A stretch of DNA of 64,000 bases from Pedobacter sandarakinus (GTDB lineage: Bacteria; Bacteroidota; Bacteroidia; Sphingobacteriales; Sphingobacteriaceae), in the NCBI RefSeq assembly GCF_026240095.1, contig NZ_JAPIVG010000001.1:434001-498000 (forward strand). The letters are read 5' to 3'. Made by a program: the position numbers and the translations under genes. Below are positions 43,591-52,204 of this stretch, one piece after another. Every line of letters starts with the position of its first letter. Positions within the stretch are counted from its first letter, which is position 1. The notes under the pieces were generated by a model. The model had not been told where the DNA came from. It worked only from the letters and a program-made list of their open reading frames with translations, and made no database searches.

Positions 43591-46369
43591 CAGTCTTTCG
43601 CTGCAAATCCTTAAGCAAAAAATAATACATAATCATTTCATTCGTTCTCTGTTCTTTATTAAACATCCGGTTCACGAACATGTGGATCAGATCAGTTAGC
43701 ATTGTTCTTTTTTTACTTTCCTCAGCCTGCATAATTATCTCTGCGAAGGATTTAGCCAATTTGCTAAACAATACCTGTTGTTGCTGATCTAGCGGAATGA
43801 TTGGTGCCGATTTATAGAGTTGGTATTGTTGGTTAAGCCGTTTATAGTCTGACGCATTTAATTGATGTTCGGTATTGAAACTGTTCGACATCCATTTGAC
43901 TATTTCTGAAAGCACATCTGAACTGAAAATTTCAGCCTGCTGAAGATAATTTATCAGGTAAGAAGCGTATTTGTACTTGCTAAAACCATCTGGTTGTGCC
44001 GGTACAATTGATAATACAAATGCACTGTCGAGCATGAAGTGTGCTTCTACCATTTCAATCGAGGTTACGCCATATCGTTCCAACTCTCTTTTATAGGTCT
44101 TTAGCTGAACATCAGATACCAATCCAGCGGTTAAATACGGATTAAGATATTCATAAAACGCTGAGGTAAGCAACGCTGCCTGGTGTTGGTTGGCAAGCTT
44201 GAACCTAACCCTCAAATGGTTTCCATTCTCGTTGTAGCGGATAAAAAACCATGATGCGATTTCTGTTGAATGTTCGTTTAAAAATGGATCGATAACATTT
44301 GCCAAAATTTCATCACTCCTTTGCTCGTGGCAGAAAATCTCGAAGTAGAGCCACTCTTCTCCCGGAAGAAAAAAGCGCTTTACGTGGGAAGTAGACTCGC
44401 CAGGTTTAACAGGTTTATAGATATTGTCTTGATGAGTTAGACTTAGAATAAATTGGGCCAGATAAGGCTTACCATCACCATCCTTAACTAAACTTTCCCC
44501 TGGTAAAATAACTTCTTCCAGGTAAATAGTTTGCTGTTTCTGCATGTAACGTATAAATGCAATCAAGTCATCATCACTATCAATATCGAAGCATAAAGTT
44601 TGATCTGATACACCTGCTTTGAAGTATTTAGATATGTGTAAAGACTTCAAATAATTTCTACAATCCGTAACACCTATCGGCACCTTCCCAGTATAGAAGG
44701 TTTCTCTTTGAACCCGCCATTTCTGGGTACTAAGCAAAATATTTTGAAATTGAAACCTCGGATAGTATGTCAAATCTGGCAATATTGCATCTAATGGTAA
44801 CGAAAGACTGCAATTAACTGCCTGGTATTGCAAATCACATAGCAATCTGAATACCGACAAATCAGATCTGGTATAATTGTAAGCAGAAGCCATGCGGGGG
44901 ACTATCCGCTTATTAAGTTTTTTAGACCTTAAAATAACCTGCCCGCCCCTAACCGAAATTTGAATATCTTCTAACGATAGTGGGTCAATTGATGTATCGA
45001 AGTTTAAAATTGATAATTGATGGTCGTAAATAAGCTTCCTTCGGTTGATATTATCTACGTTGGTTTCTACCATATAAGCTACATCAAAATATGCAACATC
45101 TGGATTAGCATTTTGCTCTATTTGGGCAATTTCCTTGCAATAATGCGCTACTTGTTGACTAGCAAGAGAAAAACGCCCGGTTAATGCATTAGCAGTTGTA
45201 CCACCAATTTGATCTACCACAAGCAAATCGTCTACAACAGACATCAGTAGGCTGAAGGAGTTAGGTAATGGCTTAGGATTTTCAACTAAATTCAAAGGTA
45301 GTTTATTCAAAAACAAAGTTTTTCCAACTTCAAAAGATTGTTTCGAAAGGTATTTCTCGATTTCTTCCTTTAAACTATTATTTTTTTCGACGCCCTTGTT
45401 TCGTGTAAATTGAGCTACAAAATCGTCATTTTCACCTGCCTGTTCCAGTTCGTCATATCCAACCCCCATCTCTGGGTCTAAGGCCACTAACAAAGAGATT
45501 TCCTGTTGCTCGAATTTTTTTGAAAACCGCTTAACAAATTGCTGAAGCGCATCTCGCTCGCCGTTCCGCACTATTATTTGTAAAAGGTCGATCATATTTG
45601 GGATGGCTTTTAAAAGCTTTCCATCAAGAGCTCCCTGGTTTGCTATCCGCTCCGCAATTAAATAGCCCGAAGAATCAGTCGGCTGTGCTACGCCAATTCT
45701 TTTGAAATAATCTTCACCGATAATATTGGGATCCTGATCTGTGAAAATCAACTGCAAAGCATGCATATCCTGGAGTAAAGAAAGCAACTGTTGTTCGTCA
45801 CTTTCCGCTACATGAAGTTTATTCGCAAGATCATTGAACTTAATTGGCACCAAACAAGCATCTAAAACTAACTTTACTTGTTCATCCTTACCAATTTCGG
45901 CCAGTTCAAAAATACCATCTGTGCAAGCGATATACCTTAGTCCATCAATGGTCTCGTAGTGGCTACTATTGCTAAATAAGTAACAATTGTGGTTTATTAT
46001 ATCTGTTGGGTTAAATTGTAACTGATTTTTATAGGGCCAATCGATAAACTGATGGACCTTTTCTGATTCATTGATCACGATTTCTTCCGGATTATCCTTA
46101 ATCGCATCTGTTAAAAGGGTAAAACTGGCAAAAGTTCCGTATGGGGTAGAGCGATACTTAGCTCTGTTGAAATATTTCCAAATGGTGAAATAAATTTTTG
46201 GAGGAAGTGTATTTAACTCGTCAGCCTTGATATCCTTTATGGTTTGGTAAAAATCATTAGAAGATATGGCTATTGCGCTTTTTAGTTGTTCCCAAGAAGC
46301 TGATAAATTGGCCTGATAAGAGAACTTTGGTGTTCTAAAAATTAGTTTTGGGAATGTATGAAGTTTCAT
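43574..46369 (-). CDS. LanB-type dehydratase, full length
   Basis: 931-residue class I lanthipeptide-type dehydratase. The N-terminal glutamylation domain (Lant_dehydr_N, PF04738-like) spans about residues 10-640, with RSTPYGTFASF and the typical ISVRGGQVILRSKKLNKRIVPR-type region split here as ISVRGGQVILRSKKLN and RIVPRMASAYNYTR. The C-terminal glutamate-elimination domain (SpaB_C/thiopeptide-type, PF14028-like) starts at about 660 with FLPGEEWLYFEIF and continues with WFFIRYNENGNHLRVRFKL. In this family the enzyme uses glutamyl-tRNA to glutamylate Ser/Thr of a precursor and then eliminates Glu to give dehydroalanine or dehydrobutyrine. No LanC, transporter or protease gene is within the window near it. 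The likely substrates are the five cysteine-free peptides 1.2 kb downstream. Confidence 0.92.
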   Translation of the reverse strand: MKLHTFPKLIFRTPKFSYQANLSASWEQLKSAIAISSNDFYQTIKDIKADELNTLPPKIYFTIWKYFNRAKYRSTPYGTFASFTLLTDAIKDNPEEIVINESEKVHQFIDWPYKNQLQFNPTDIINHNCYLFSNSSHYETIDGLRYIACTDGIFELAEIGKDEQVKLVLDACLVPIKFNDLANKLHVAESDEQQLLSLLQDMHALQLIFTDQDPNIIGEDYFKRIGVAQPTDSSGYLIAERIANQGALDGKLLKAIPNMIDLLQIIVRNGERDALQQFVKRFSKKFEQQEISLLVALDPEMGVGYDELEQAGENDDFVAQFTRNKGVEKNNSLKEEIEKYLSKQSFEVGKTLFLNKLPLNLVENPKPLPNSFSLLMSVVDDLLVVDQIGGTTANALTGRFSLASQQVAHYCKEIAQIEQNANPDVAYFDVAYMVETNVDNINRRKLIYDHQLSILNFDTSIDPLSLEDIQISVRGGQVILRSKKLNKRIVPRMASAYNYTRSDLSVFRLLCDLQYQAVNCSLSLPLDAILPDLTYYPRFQFQNILLSTQKWRVQRETFYTGKVPIGVTDCRNYLKSLHISKYFKAGVSDQTLCFDIDSDDDLIAFIRYMQKQQTIYLEEVILPGESLVKDGDGKPYLAQFILSLTHQDNIYKPVKPGESTSHVKRFFLPGEEWLYFEIFCHEQRSDEILANVIDPFLNEHSTEIASWFFIRYNENGNHLRVRFKLANQHQAALLTSAFYEYLNPYLTAGLVSDVQLKTYKRELERYGVTSIEMVEAHFMLDSAFVLSIVPAQPDGFSKYKYASYLINYLQQAEIFSSDVLSEIVKWMSNSFNTEHQLNASDYKRLNQQYQLYKSAPIIPLDQQQQVLFSKLAKSFAEIIMQAEESKKRTMLTDLIHMFVNRMFNKEQRTNEMIMYYFLLKDLQRKTAIEKS

Positions 46370-46483
46370 GAAAGGGATTGACGAGGCGAAAATTACAAAG
46401 ATTAATCTTAAAATCGATTAATTAACTAAGTAAAATGCCAGGTACACAAGGCTAATTCGGCTGTATTTCAGCGAAAAATACCA

Positions 46484-46522
46484 ACAAAAAAAGTCCTAAT
46501 AGCTTGTAGACCATCAGGACTT
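46484..46522 (-). terminator. terminator after the OmpA-family gene
   Basis: On the minus strand AAGTCCTGAT pairs with ATTAGGACTT (7-bp core plus flanking pairs) and a T run follows. It lies just past the OmpA-family stop. Confidence 0.7.
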
Positions 46523-46542
46523 CGTGTATAGAATTTTAGCTT

Positions 46543-47382
46543 TTACTTAATTAGATTGTACAGCTCATCTAATTTCGGAGACAGTACAATTTCAATTCTT
46601 CTGTTTTTGCTCCTGCCATCAGCGTTAGCATTAGACCCTAAAGGCTGGAATTCACCTTTACCAGTTGCAGTCATCCTAACACTTTCAACCTTTTCATTTT
46701 CTGTTAGGTATCTTACCACAGAGGTTGCTCTGAGCACACTTAAATCCCAGTTATCTTTTATTTGACCCAGGTTATTAATTTTTTGATTGTCGGTATGCCC
46801 CTCAACAGCGATATTGATTTCTGGTTGTTGCTTTAATACGTTAGCCAGTTGCGTTAAGGCTTGTTTCCCTTTGTCATCAATAATAATACTTCCCGATGGA
46901 AACAATAACTTGTCGGTAAGGGACACATATACTTTTCCGTTTTTAATTTCTACTGTAAGGCCGTTCTTAGTGAAGCCAAGCAATGCTTGCTGCAATTTTT
47001 CTTTTAAAGCATTGGTTGCTTCATCGCGCTTGCGCAAAACTTCTTCCACCTCTTTCAACCGCTTCTCTCTGGCTGCCAAATCGCCAGATAGTTTACTAAT
47101 CTCAGAAGTAGAATTATTTTTTAATTTTTGATAGCTGGCATCCATATCGTTATAACTATTCTGCAAATCCCGAAGTTCTTCCGCCATCATTGTGGTGTCT
47201 TTCTTTAGTTTAGCAACTTCTTTTTCGAGATTCTCAATTTTTATTAAACCTTCGTTGAAGGCGGTATAAAGAGAGTCTTTGCTACCTAGTAGAGCCTTAT
47301 ATTTTTTAGGTGACAAAACCACGCAAGAAGTTGTAGCCGAGATAATTAGTAATATTGCAAAAGCGAGAAAAGTATTTTTCAT
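46543..47382 (-). CDS. OmpA-family lipoprotein
   Basis: 279 residues. Lipobox TTSC near residue 20, a coiled-coil region (about 35-130, rich in Lys, Glu and Leu) and a C-terminal OmpA-like peptidoglycan-binding domain (LLFPSGSIIIDDKGKQAL, IAVEGHTDNQKI, NWDLSVLRA, SKNRRIEIV). It probably tethers the outer membrane to peptidoglycan. It is unrelated by content to the dehydratase upstream of it. Confidence 0.93.
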   Translation of the reverse strand: MKNTFLAFAILLIISATTSCVVLSPKKYKALLGSKDSLYTAFNEGLIKIENLEKEVAKLKKDTTMMAEELRDLQNSYNDMDASYQKLKNNSTSEISKLSGDLAAREKRLKEVEEVLRKRDEATNALKEKLQQALLGFTKNGLTVEIKNGKVYVSLTDKLLFPSGSIIIDDKGKQALTQLANVLKQQPEINIAVEGHTDNQKINNLGQIKDNWDLSVLRATSVVRYLTENEKVESVRMTATGKGEFQPLGSNANADGRSKNRRIEIVLSPKLDELYNLIK

Positions 47383-47429
47383 TTTGATACGATAAGTTTG
47401 AATTTCAATGTCGACGCGAAGCTAATACG

Positions 47430-48092
47430 CTATTGGTCTATGGCATTTCGTAAAAATGCAACTAATGGTTGAACCATGCTAAAAGAATTTATCAACTTAT
47501 CAACTATTGTAGATTTCAGAAACGCTTCATCTGCTAATGGCATAGTGGCTTCAAAGCTCTTTAACTTCAAATATTCGATATTTGGATCTTCCGGATTATA
47601 TCCTTTGGGTGCGTTTTTAAGCGCATTGCCAGTGCTAAGTTTAAAGTTTGCTTTAAATGCCTTATCATTAATAATCTCCTTAAAATCACCTATATTATAG
47701 TCAATCTCTTGCCTAATCAATTTTAGATGCGGTGCCTCGGGCATCCAATATCCACCAGCAATGAAACTTTTACCAGGTTGGATATGAAGATAATAACCAG
47801 GTTGGTTACCACCAGTATTTTTCGCAGAGAACCAAATCCCAAAATTATTTTTGTAAGGATCTTTATTTTTACTAAACCTCACATCGCGATAAATGCGCAT
47901 CAAGCTCTTCTTAGCATCCGTTTCAGCAGATATCAGCGGATCAACCTTTGCAAGCTTTGGAATCAGCGCCGATACCAGATTCAAAGCATCTTGTTTCGCC
48001 TCTTCGTATCGATGTTTATTTGCAGCAAACCATTCGCGGTTGTTGTTTTCACTAACATCTTTTATAAAGTTTAATGTATCTTTTTGTAACAT
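47430..48092 (-). CDS. DUF2461 / TIGR02453 family protein
   Basis: 220 residues, full length for the family, whose function is unknown. Recognisable stretches are NNREWFAANKHRYEEA at the N terminus, RIYRDVRFSKNKDPYKNNFGIWF, and PGYYLHIQPGKSFIAGGYWMP. Cytoplasmic, with no signal peptide or membrane segment. Separated from the OmpA gene by 47 bp on the same strand. Confidence 0.88.
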   Translation of the reverse strand: MLQKDTLNFIKDVSENNNREWFAANKHRYEEAKQDALNLVSALIPKLAKVDPLISAETDAKKSLMRIYRDVRFSKNKDPYKNNFGIWFSAKNTGGNQPGYYLHIQPGKSFIAGGYWMPEAPHLKLIRQEIDYNIGDFKEIINDKAFKANFKLSTGNALKNAPKGYNPEDPNIEYLKLKSFEATMPLADEAFLKSTIVDKLINSFSMVQPLVAFLRNAIDQ

Positions 48093-48162
48093 ATTGATTG
48101 ATTTACATGATGGAGCAATCGGAAATATCTGTACCTAGACCCCATCATAAAGCAAACACTGC

Positions 48163-48558
48163 TTACTTATCGTAATACGGTTTATATTTAATATTGGGCG
48201 ATAGCACGTGTAAAAGTATCATCCTGGAGTATCGATAGTTGAATGGGTAAAGAATAAAACAACCCGCGAATATTACAATGAGGTAATGCCAAAAGGTAGC
48301 ATCTGTTAAAGGCCCGAAAACAAGGTATGTTGCGAAACTAGCCATTAACATCTCTATCACATTCATGGCATAGCTAACGTACATGGCTGCGTAAAAGTAC
48401 CCGGGTTCAATCTCAATGCGTTGTCCGCAGTGTGGGCATACTTCTTTAGTATGCTGAATGTTCCAACCATACATGCTACCTGTAAACACATCTCCTCTAC
48501 GGCAATGTGGGCATTTACAATTAATAATAGCAGAAAGTTTTGAGGTTTGAGATGCCAT
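48163..48558 (-). CDS. DUF983-family membrane protein with zinc-binding motifs
   Basis: 131 residues. Two CPHC motifs (CPHCRRGD and CPHCGQ) in the N-terminal half form a likely zinc site, followed by two membrane helices (about 55-80 and 88-108). DUF983 genes often accompany cytochrome oxidase clusters, as here, but a defined role is not established. It overlaps no gene and lies 3 bp after the small membrane protein gene. Confidence 0.88.
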   Translation of the reverse strand: MASQTSKLSAIINCKCPHCRRGDVFTGSMYGWNIQHTKEVCPHCGQRIEIEPGYFYAAMYVSYAMNVIEMLMASFATYLVFGPLTDATFWHYLIVIFAGCFILYPFNYRYSRMILLHVLSPNIKYKPYYDK

Positions 48559-48561
48559 TTA

Positions 48562-48834
48562 CTAGTTCAAATGAAAGGGTTCCTTTTTCATTTCCAGGTG
48601 AACATTTTTTTTGCGGTACTTTTTGTACCACACTACACCTACCACCATTGCCATAATATAAGGGATAGCGAGCAAATAGAGTACGCCTGTATTTAAACCA
48701 GCTGAAACGGTATTACCATTCTTAACGCCCTGTTCTGCATTAATGCTACACATAGCACACTGTGCCTGAACATTTAAAGAAAAAAACATTACAAAAGCTA
48801 GCGCGAATAAGATAAAAGTCAGTTTCTTTTTCAT
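48562..48834 (-). CDS. small exported or membrane protein of the cox cluster
   Basis: 90 residues: signal peptide (1-24, ending VQAQ), a short mature segment with CAMCSINAEQG, one membrane helix (about 50-70) and a basic tail. The CxxC pair could bind metal or form a disulphide. Its position between DUF983 and DUF420 genes suggests a part in oxidase biogenesis. No named family is recalled with certainty. Confidence 0.7.
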   Translation of the reverse strand: MKKKLTFILFALAFVMFFSLNVQAQCAMCSINAEQGVKNGNTVSAGLNTGVLYLLAIPYIMAMVVGVVWYKKYRKKNVHLEMKKEPFHLN

Positions 48835-49245
48835 TGATACAAATATACTGAATAAACGTTTGGAGGAACTTAAAAATTATGTCATAAAAAAACCCGCTGT
48901 GAGGAGGGGTATATCGGGAGCGAATTTATAATATTATATACTTCCGGTAAAGATAAAATCTTGATGTTCTACACTTTTAAACTGCGCCATCAATGCTCCT
49001 GTTGTTGGGTTAGTGAGATAATGGTGCCAATATTGGTCAACAGACATAAAGGCAACACCATTCAATAAGAACAAATTATACTTGAATATAAGCTAAACTA
49101 TGCGTTTACCCATAAATAAAAATGAAATGGACAAGTAATTCGGCTTCTATCTGCAGAAACTAAAACCTATTAACTTCGCTAAGGGAATTAATCATGCTTC
49201 ACCTTGAAATTTGCATCATCAGGAAGGGCAAAGCGTTTAATGGTT
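48835..49245. other. gene-poor interval in the cox cluster
   Basis: 411 bp between two minus-strand genes of the respiratory cluster. The only coding-like stretch is the short ORF at 48934-49047. No strong hairpin was found; a weak GC-rich stem near 48890 is followed by T on the minus strand. Confidence 0.5.
48934..49047 (-). other. possible 37-codon ORF or gene remnant
   Basis: Encodes MSVDQYWHHYLTNPTTG and continues to FTGSI before a stop. The frame stays open upstream of the ATG for a few codons to a TAG. The composition looks protein-like, but I recognise no family; it could be a small gene or the tail of a lost one. Confidence 0.25.
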
Positions 49246-49788
49246 TTAGAAATTATAATACGGTGAGATCATTAAGTATACAATTACACCTGTTACAGCA
49301 ACGTATAACCACATTGGAAAAGTAATCTTTGCTATTTTTTTATGTTTATCAAATCGCTCCGCAAGTGCCCTAACATAAGTAACCAACACAAATGGAATTA
49401 TAATTACAGATAAACAGATATGGGTAACTAAAATGAAGTAGTAGAGATATTTGATAGCACCCTCTCCACCAAATTTAGTAGAATCGGATGTCATGTGGTA
49501 AGCAACATACATGCCTAAGAAAGCAACAGATAAGCAAATGGCGAACTTCATTAGGTTTTCATGGAGCTTTCGCTTCCCGTTTTTGATGGCCCAAACGGCT
49601 ATGACCAAAACTATGGCAGTTAAACCATTGATAGATGCATAAATAGGAGGAAGAATGGAAAGCGGCTTAACATCGAAGCCTAACTTTCTCAAATTTACAC
49701 CGAACAAAAGCGCAACAACCAGTGGAATGGCAATAGACAAAACCACAATCCATTTGTTATATTTTTTTTCTACTGAAGTCTTTTCCAT
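49246..49788 (-). CDS. DUF420-family membrane protein (CtaM-like)
   Basis: 180 residues with five membrane helices. Conserved histidines in the family are visible (KLHENLMKFA, AYHMTSD, LVTHICLSVI, RFDKHKKIAKITFPMWLYVAVTGVI). In Bacillus the DUF420 protein CtaM is needed for maturation of haem a-type oxidases, so an assembly role fits this place. I start at the ATG at 49788; the open frame extends to a TTG at 49815. Confidence 0.85.
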   Translation of the reverse strand: MEKTSVEKKYNKWIVVLSIAIPLVVALLFGVNLRKLGFDVKPLSILPPIYASINGLTAIVLVIAVWAIKNGKRKLHENLMKFAICLSVAFLGMYVAYHMTSDSTKFGGEGAIKYLYYFILVTHICLSVIIIPFVLVTYVRALAERFDKHKKIAKITFPMWLYVAVTGVIVYLMISPYYNF

Positions 49789-49815
49789 GCAAACATTAAC
49801 ATATTTTAAAGGCAA

Positions 49816-50511
49816 TTATCTGCCATCTTTCAAAGTTCTCAAATATTCAGCAATAAGCACTTTAATCTCGTCTTCCAATCTCTCAGTTGCTTGCTGGTTA
49901 TCTCCTTCGTAAATGCCACGTATGCGATGAAGATGATCTATCAATAGAATTTTATTACTATAGATAAAGGATGGCTTTTGAGGGGTACCTGTGGCCACCA
50001 CATCGAGCAGGAGACCTTTTCTTATTAAAGGGTAAACTTGAACAGTGTCTCCCGCTAAAAGATCTAGTTTAGCAGACAACACGTTAAACTGATCAGAGAA
50101 GTTTCTTAAACTAATTTGATCAATGGCATTAACAGATAAACTTGCAAATCGCACCAAAGGCTTGTTTTCGTAACTACTAGAAAGCCCTCTTATGTATTTA
50201 TTGGTTGGCCGATCTCCACTTCCTGCATCAAATAGGTTAACAACAAGTATTTTATCTTTATAAGATTTCCAAGATATTGTATCGTTGCTTTGATTTATGA
50301 GCTTAAAATCTGGTATCTGATGGTAAATAGTATCAGGAATTTTTTTCCCTTTTACAGAATGAAAAGTAGAAGCAACAACTTTATCTCCAAAAATTGGAAG
50401 GCTCTTATACCTATTCTTAGCGAAGTGGGGCAACAAGTAAAAAAACAAAAATCCCGGTATAGCTAAAATGCTTACCAGGATTAATACTTTCTTAATGGGA
50501 TTTCTCTTCAT
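49816..50511 (-). CDS. SCO1/SenC-family protein lacking cysteines
   Basis: 231 residues with an N-terminal membrane anchor (about 8-27) and a thioredoxin-like fold. SCO proteins deliver copper to the CuA site through CxxxC and a distal His. Here the CxxxC position reads NLFDAGSGDRPTN, without cysteine, and the whole protein has no Cys; the distal motif LIDHLHRIRGIYEG keeps a His. It therefore cannot bind copper in the usual way. Its stop-start junction with the subunit IV gene is TAATG. See the finding. Confidence 0.85.
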   Translation of the reverse strand: MKRNPIKKVLILVSILAIPGFLFFYLLPHFAKNRYKSLPIFGDKVVASTFHSVKGKKIPDTIYHQIPDFKLINQSNDTISWKSYKDKILVVNLFDAGSGDRPTNKYIRGLSSSYENKPLVRFASLSVNAIDQISLRNFSDQFNVLSAKLDLLAGDTVQVYPLIRKGLLLDVVATGTPQKPSFIYSNKILLIDHLHRIRGIYEGDNQQATERLEDEIKVLIAEYLRTLKDGR

Positions 50512-50858
50512 TAATGATTCATCATATGGATATTCAAAAATCCACCCTCAATTAACATTAAAACAATAAAGTAAATAATGAAAATAAATGAAACAGTCAA
50601 AGAAAGTTGCAAGCCCAGCTTCTCATACTTTAAGTGCATGAAATAAGCTACGATATAAAATGCCTTTAAAAGTGTTAAAGCGATGTATACGAAATTGCCA
50701 ATGTGATGAGACATGTAACCGTTTGGCAATACCCATAGGGCAACAATAAATTCAATTACTGTAATAAGCAAAAGAATACCGAAAACCTGCCAAATTTTTC
50801 CTTTTGATAAACCAGCGTGTTCCTCATGTCCTTCTGTATGTGCGTGATGTTCTGACAT
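50511..50858 (-). CDS. cytochrome c oxidase subunit IV (CoxD-like)
   Basis: 115 residues, with a His-rich N terminus (MSEHHAHTEGHEEHAG) and three membrane helices, typical of subunit IV of caa3-type oxidases. I start at 50858, where the His-rich motif begins; the longer frame overlaps the subunit III gene. Its stop overlaps the SCO-like start. Confidence 0.85.
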   Translation of the reverse strand: MSEHHAHTEGHEEHAGLSKGKIWQVFGILLLITVIEFIVALWVLPNGYMSHHIGNFVYIALTLLKAFYIVAYFMHLKYEKLGLQLSLTVSFIFIIYFIVLMLIEGGFLNIHMMNH

Positions 50859-50883
50859 AATAATATTTTTATAAGATGATAAA

Positions 50884-51591
50884 TTAAACCAAATAGAAGA
50901 ATGTAAATACAAACACCCAAACTAAATCAACAAAGTGCCAGTATAAACCAACTTTTTCGACCATTAAATAATGTCCTCTTTTCTCGAACGTACCATTAAT
51001 AGTCATAATTAAAATGATGATATTGATCATTACACCACTAAATACGTGAAAACCGTGAAAGCCAGTAATTGTGAAGAATAGGTTAGCGAACTGTTGTGCT
51101 GCAACTAAAGATACATCGCCTGAAAATAAATGCTTCAACTCTTCGGATGAAGGGATTTGTCCCCACCAGAAACCTTCATGGTGTAAGTGGGTCCACTCTA
51201 AAGCCTGACAACCTAGAAACATAAAGCCACCAATAATGGTTGCAATCATCCACCAGATTACCTCTTTTTTAGCTTTTCTATGTCCAGCTTCTACTGCCAG
51301 TACCATAGTTACCGAACTCATGATTAATATAAATGTCATGATCCCCACAAACACAAGTGGGTAACCACCATCTGCCAAACCCGGTACCGATTGGAAAACT
51401 AAATCCGGATCAGGCCAGGTTAATTTGGAAAAGCGCTGAGCGCCGTAGTAGATCAATAATGATGAAAAGGTAAAAGCATCTGACAAGAGGAAAAACCACA
51501 TCATGATTTTGCCATATTCTACCGACCACGGAGAACGGCCACCATTCCATGGCCCGGTTTTAACTTGATCTAATTGTGATACTGAATTCAT
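50884..51591 (-). CDS. cytochrome c oxidase subunit III
   Basis: 235 residues with several membrane helices of the CoxC family: WWFFLLSDAFTFSSLL-like helix (MMWFFLLSDAFTF), LGCQALEWTHL, FFTITGFHGFHVFSGV and YWHFVDLVWVFVFTFFYL. It supports subunit I in the oxidase. It is one of two subunit-III-like genes in tandem. Confidence 0.92.
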   Translation of the reverse strand: MNSVSQLDQVKTGPWNGGRSPWSVEYGKIMMWFFLLSDAFTFSSLLIYYGAQRFSKLTWPDPDLVFQSVPGLADGGYPLVFVGIMTFILIMSSVTMVLAVEAGHRKAKKEVIWWMIATIIGGFMFLGCQALEWTHLHHEGFWWGQIPSSEELKHLFSGDVSLVAAQQFANLFFTITGFHGFHVFSGVMINIIILIMTINGTFEKRGHYLMVEKVGLYWHFVDLVWVFVFTFFYLV

Positions 51592-51622
51592 TTGGAAATA
51601 GTATAATAGTTTGTTAACAAAT

Positions 51623-52189
51623 TTAACGGTTCAAAAGTAAAAAAACATACAGATATATCCATAATATATCTATAAAATGCCAAAAAATAGAGGCAATTTC
51701 CATTCGGTAATTGCGTTTAGCTGGTGAAATTTGCTTGTAGCTACCTGCCAATGCGTTAAATATCAATCCAACACCTGCTATAATGTGCAATAAGTGGATA
51801 CCAGATACCACATAAATAAAAGATATTGCTGCGTTATTGCCTACCAGTGTTGCGCCAGTTGCAACCATACTGCCCCATGCTTTAAATTGCATAACGCCGA
51901 ATACGATAGCTAATGTTACAGTTAACCACAATAACAATTTCTGCGAAGAATAATTTAGCTTTTTGGCAGCTCTGGATGCTAGCATAAGCGTGATGCTACT
52001 TACAACAATCACAACTGTACTATAAATAAATGCATCAGGGAGTATTAATCCATGGCCTTTTCCTTTAGATGCCGAAAAAACCAGGTAATAACTCGTAAAC
52101 CCACCAAACATAATCGTAGAGGAAACTACAAATAGCCAGATGATGAATTTCCGTGGCTTTGGATCAAATGTATCTTGAATGTTTTCCAT
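51623..52189 (-). CDS. cytochrome c oxidase subunit III-like protein
   Basis: 188 residues with five membrane helices: GGFTSYYLVF, VMQFKAWGSMV, YVVSGIHLLHIIAGV and FWHFIDILWIYLYVFLLL. It resembles a shortened subunit III. Tandem subunit-III-like genes are common in Bacteroidota cox operons. I start at 52189 (MENIQDTFD); the frame is open a little further. Confidence 0.88.
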   Translation of the reverse strand: MENIQDTFDPKPRKFIIWLFVVSSTIMFGGFTSYYLVFSASKGKGHGLILPDAFIYSTVVIVVSSITLMLASRAAKKLNYSSQKLLLWLTVTLAIVFGVMQFKAWGSMVATGATLVGNNAAISFIYVVSGIHLLHIIAGVGLIFNALAGSYKQISPAKRNYRMEIASIFWHFIDILWIYLYVFLLLNR

Positions 52190-52204
52190 TGTTAAAATCA
52201 TAAA

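Noticed and set aside
41544..46369. A standard lanthipeptide locus
   Set aside because: No cysteine in any precursor and no LanC, so lanthionine rings cannot form from these genes alone; the term is avoided.
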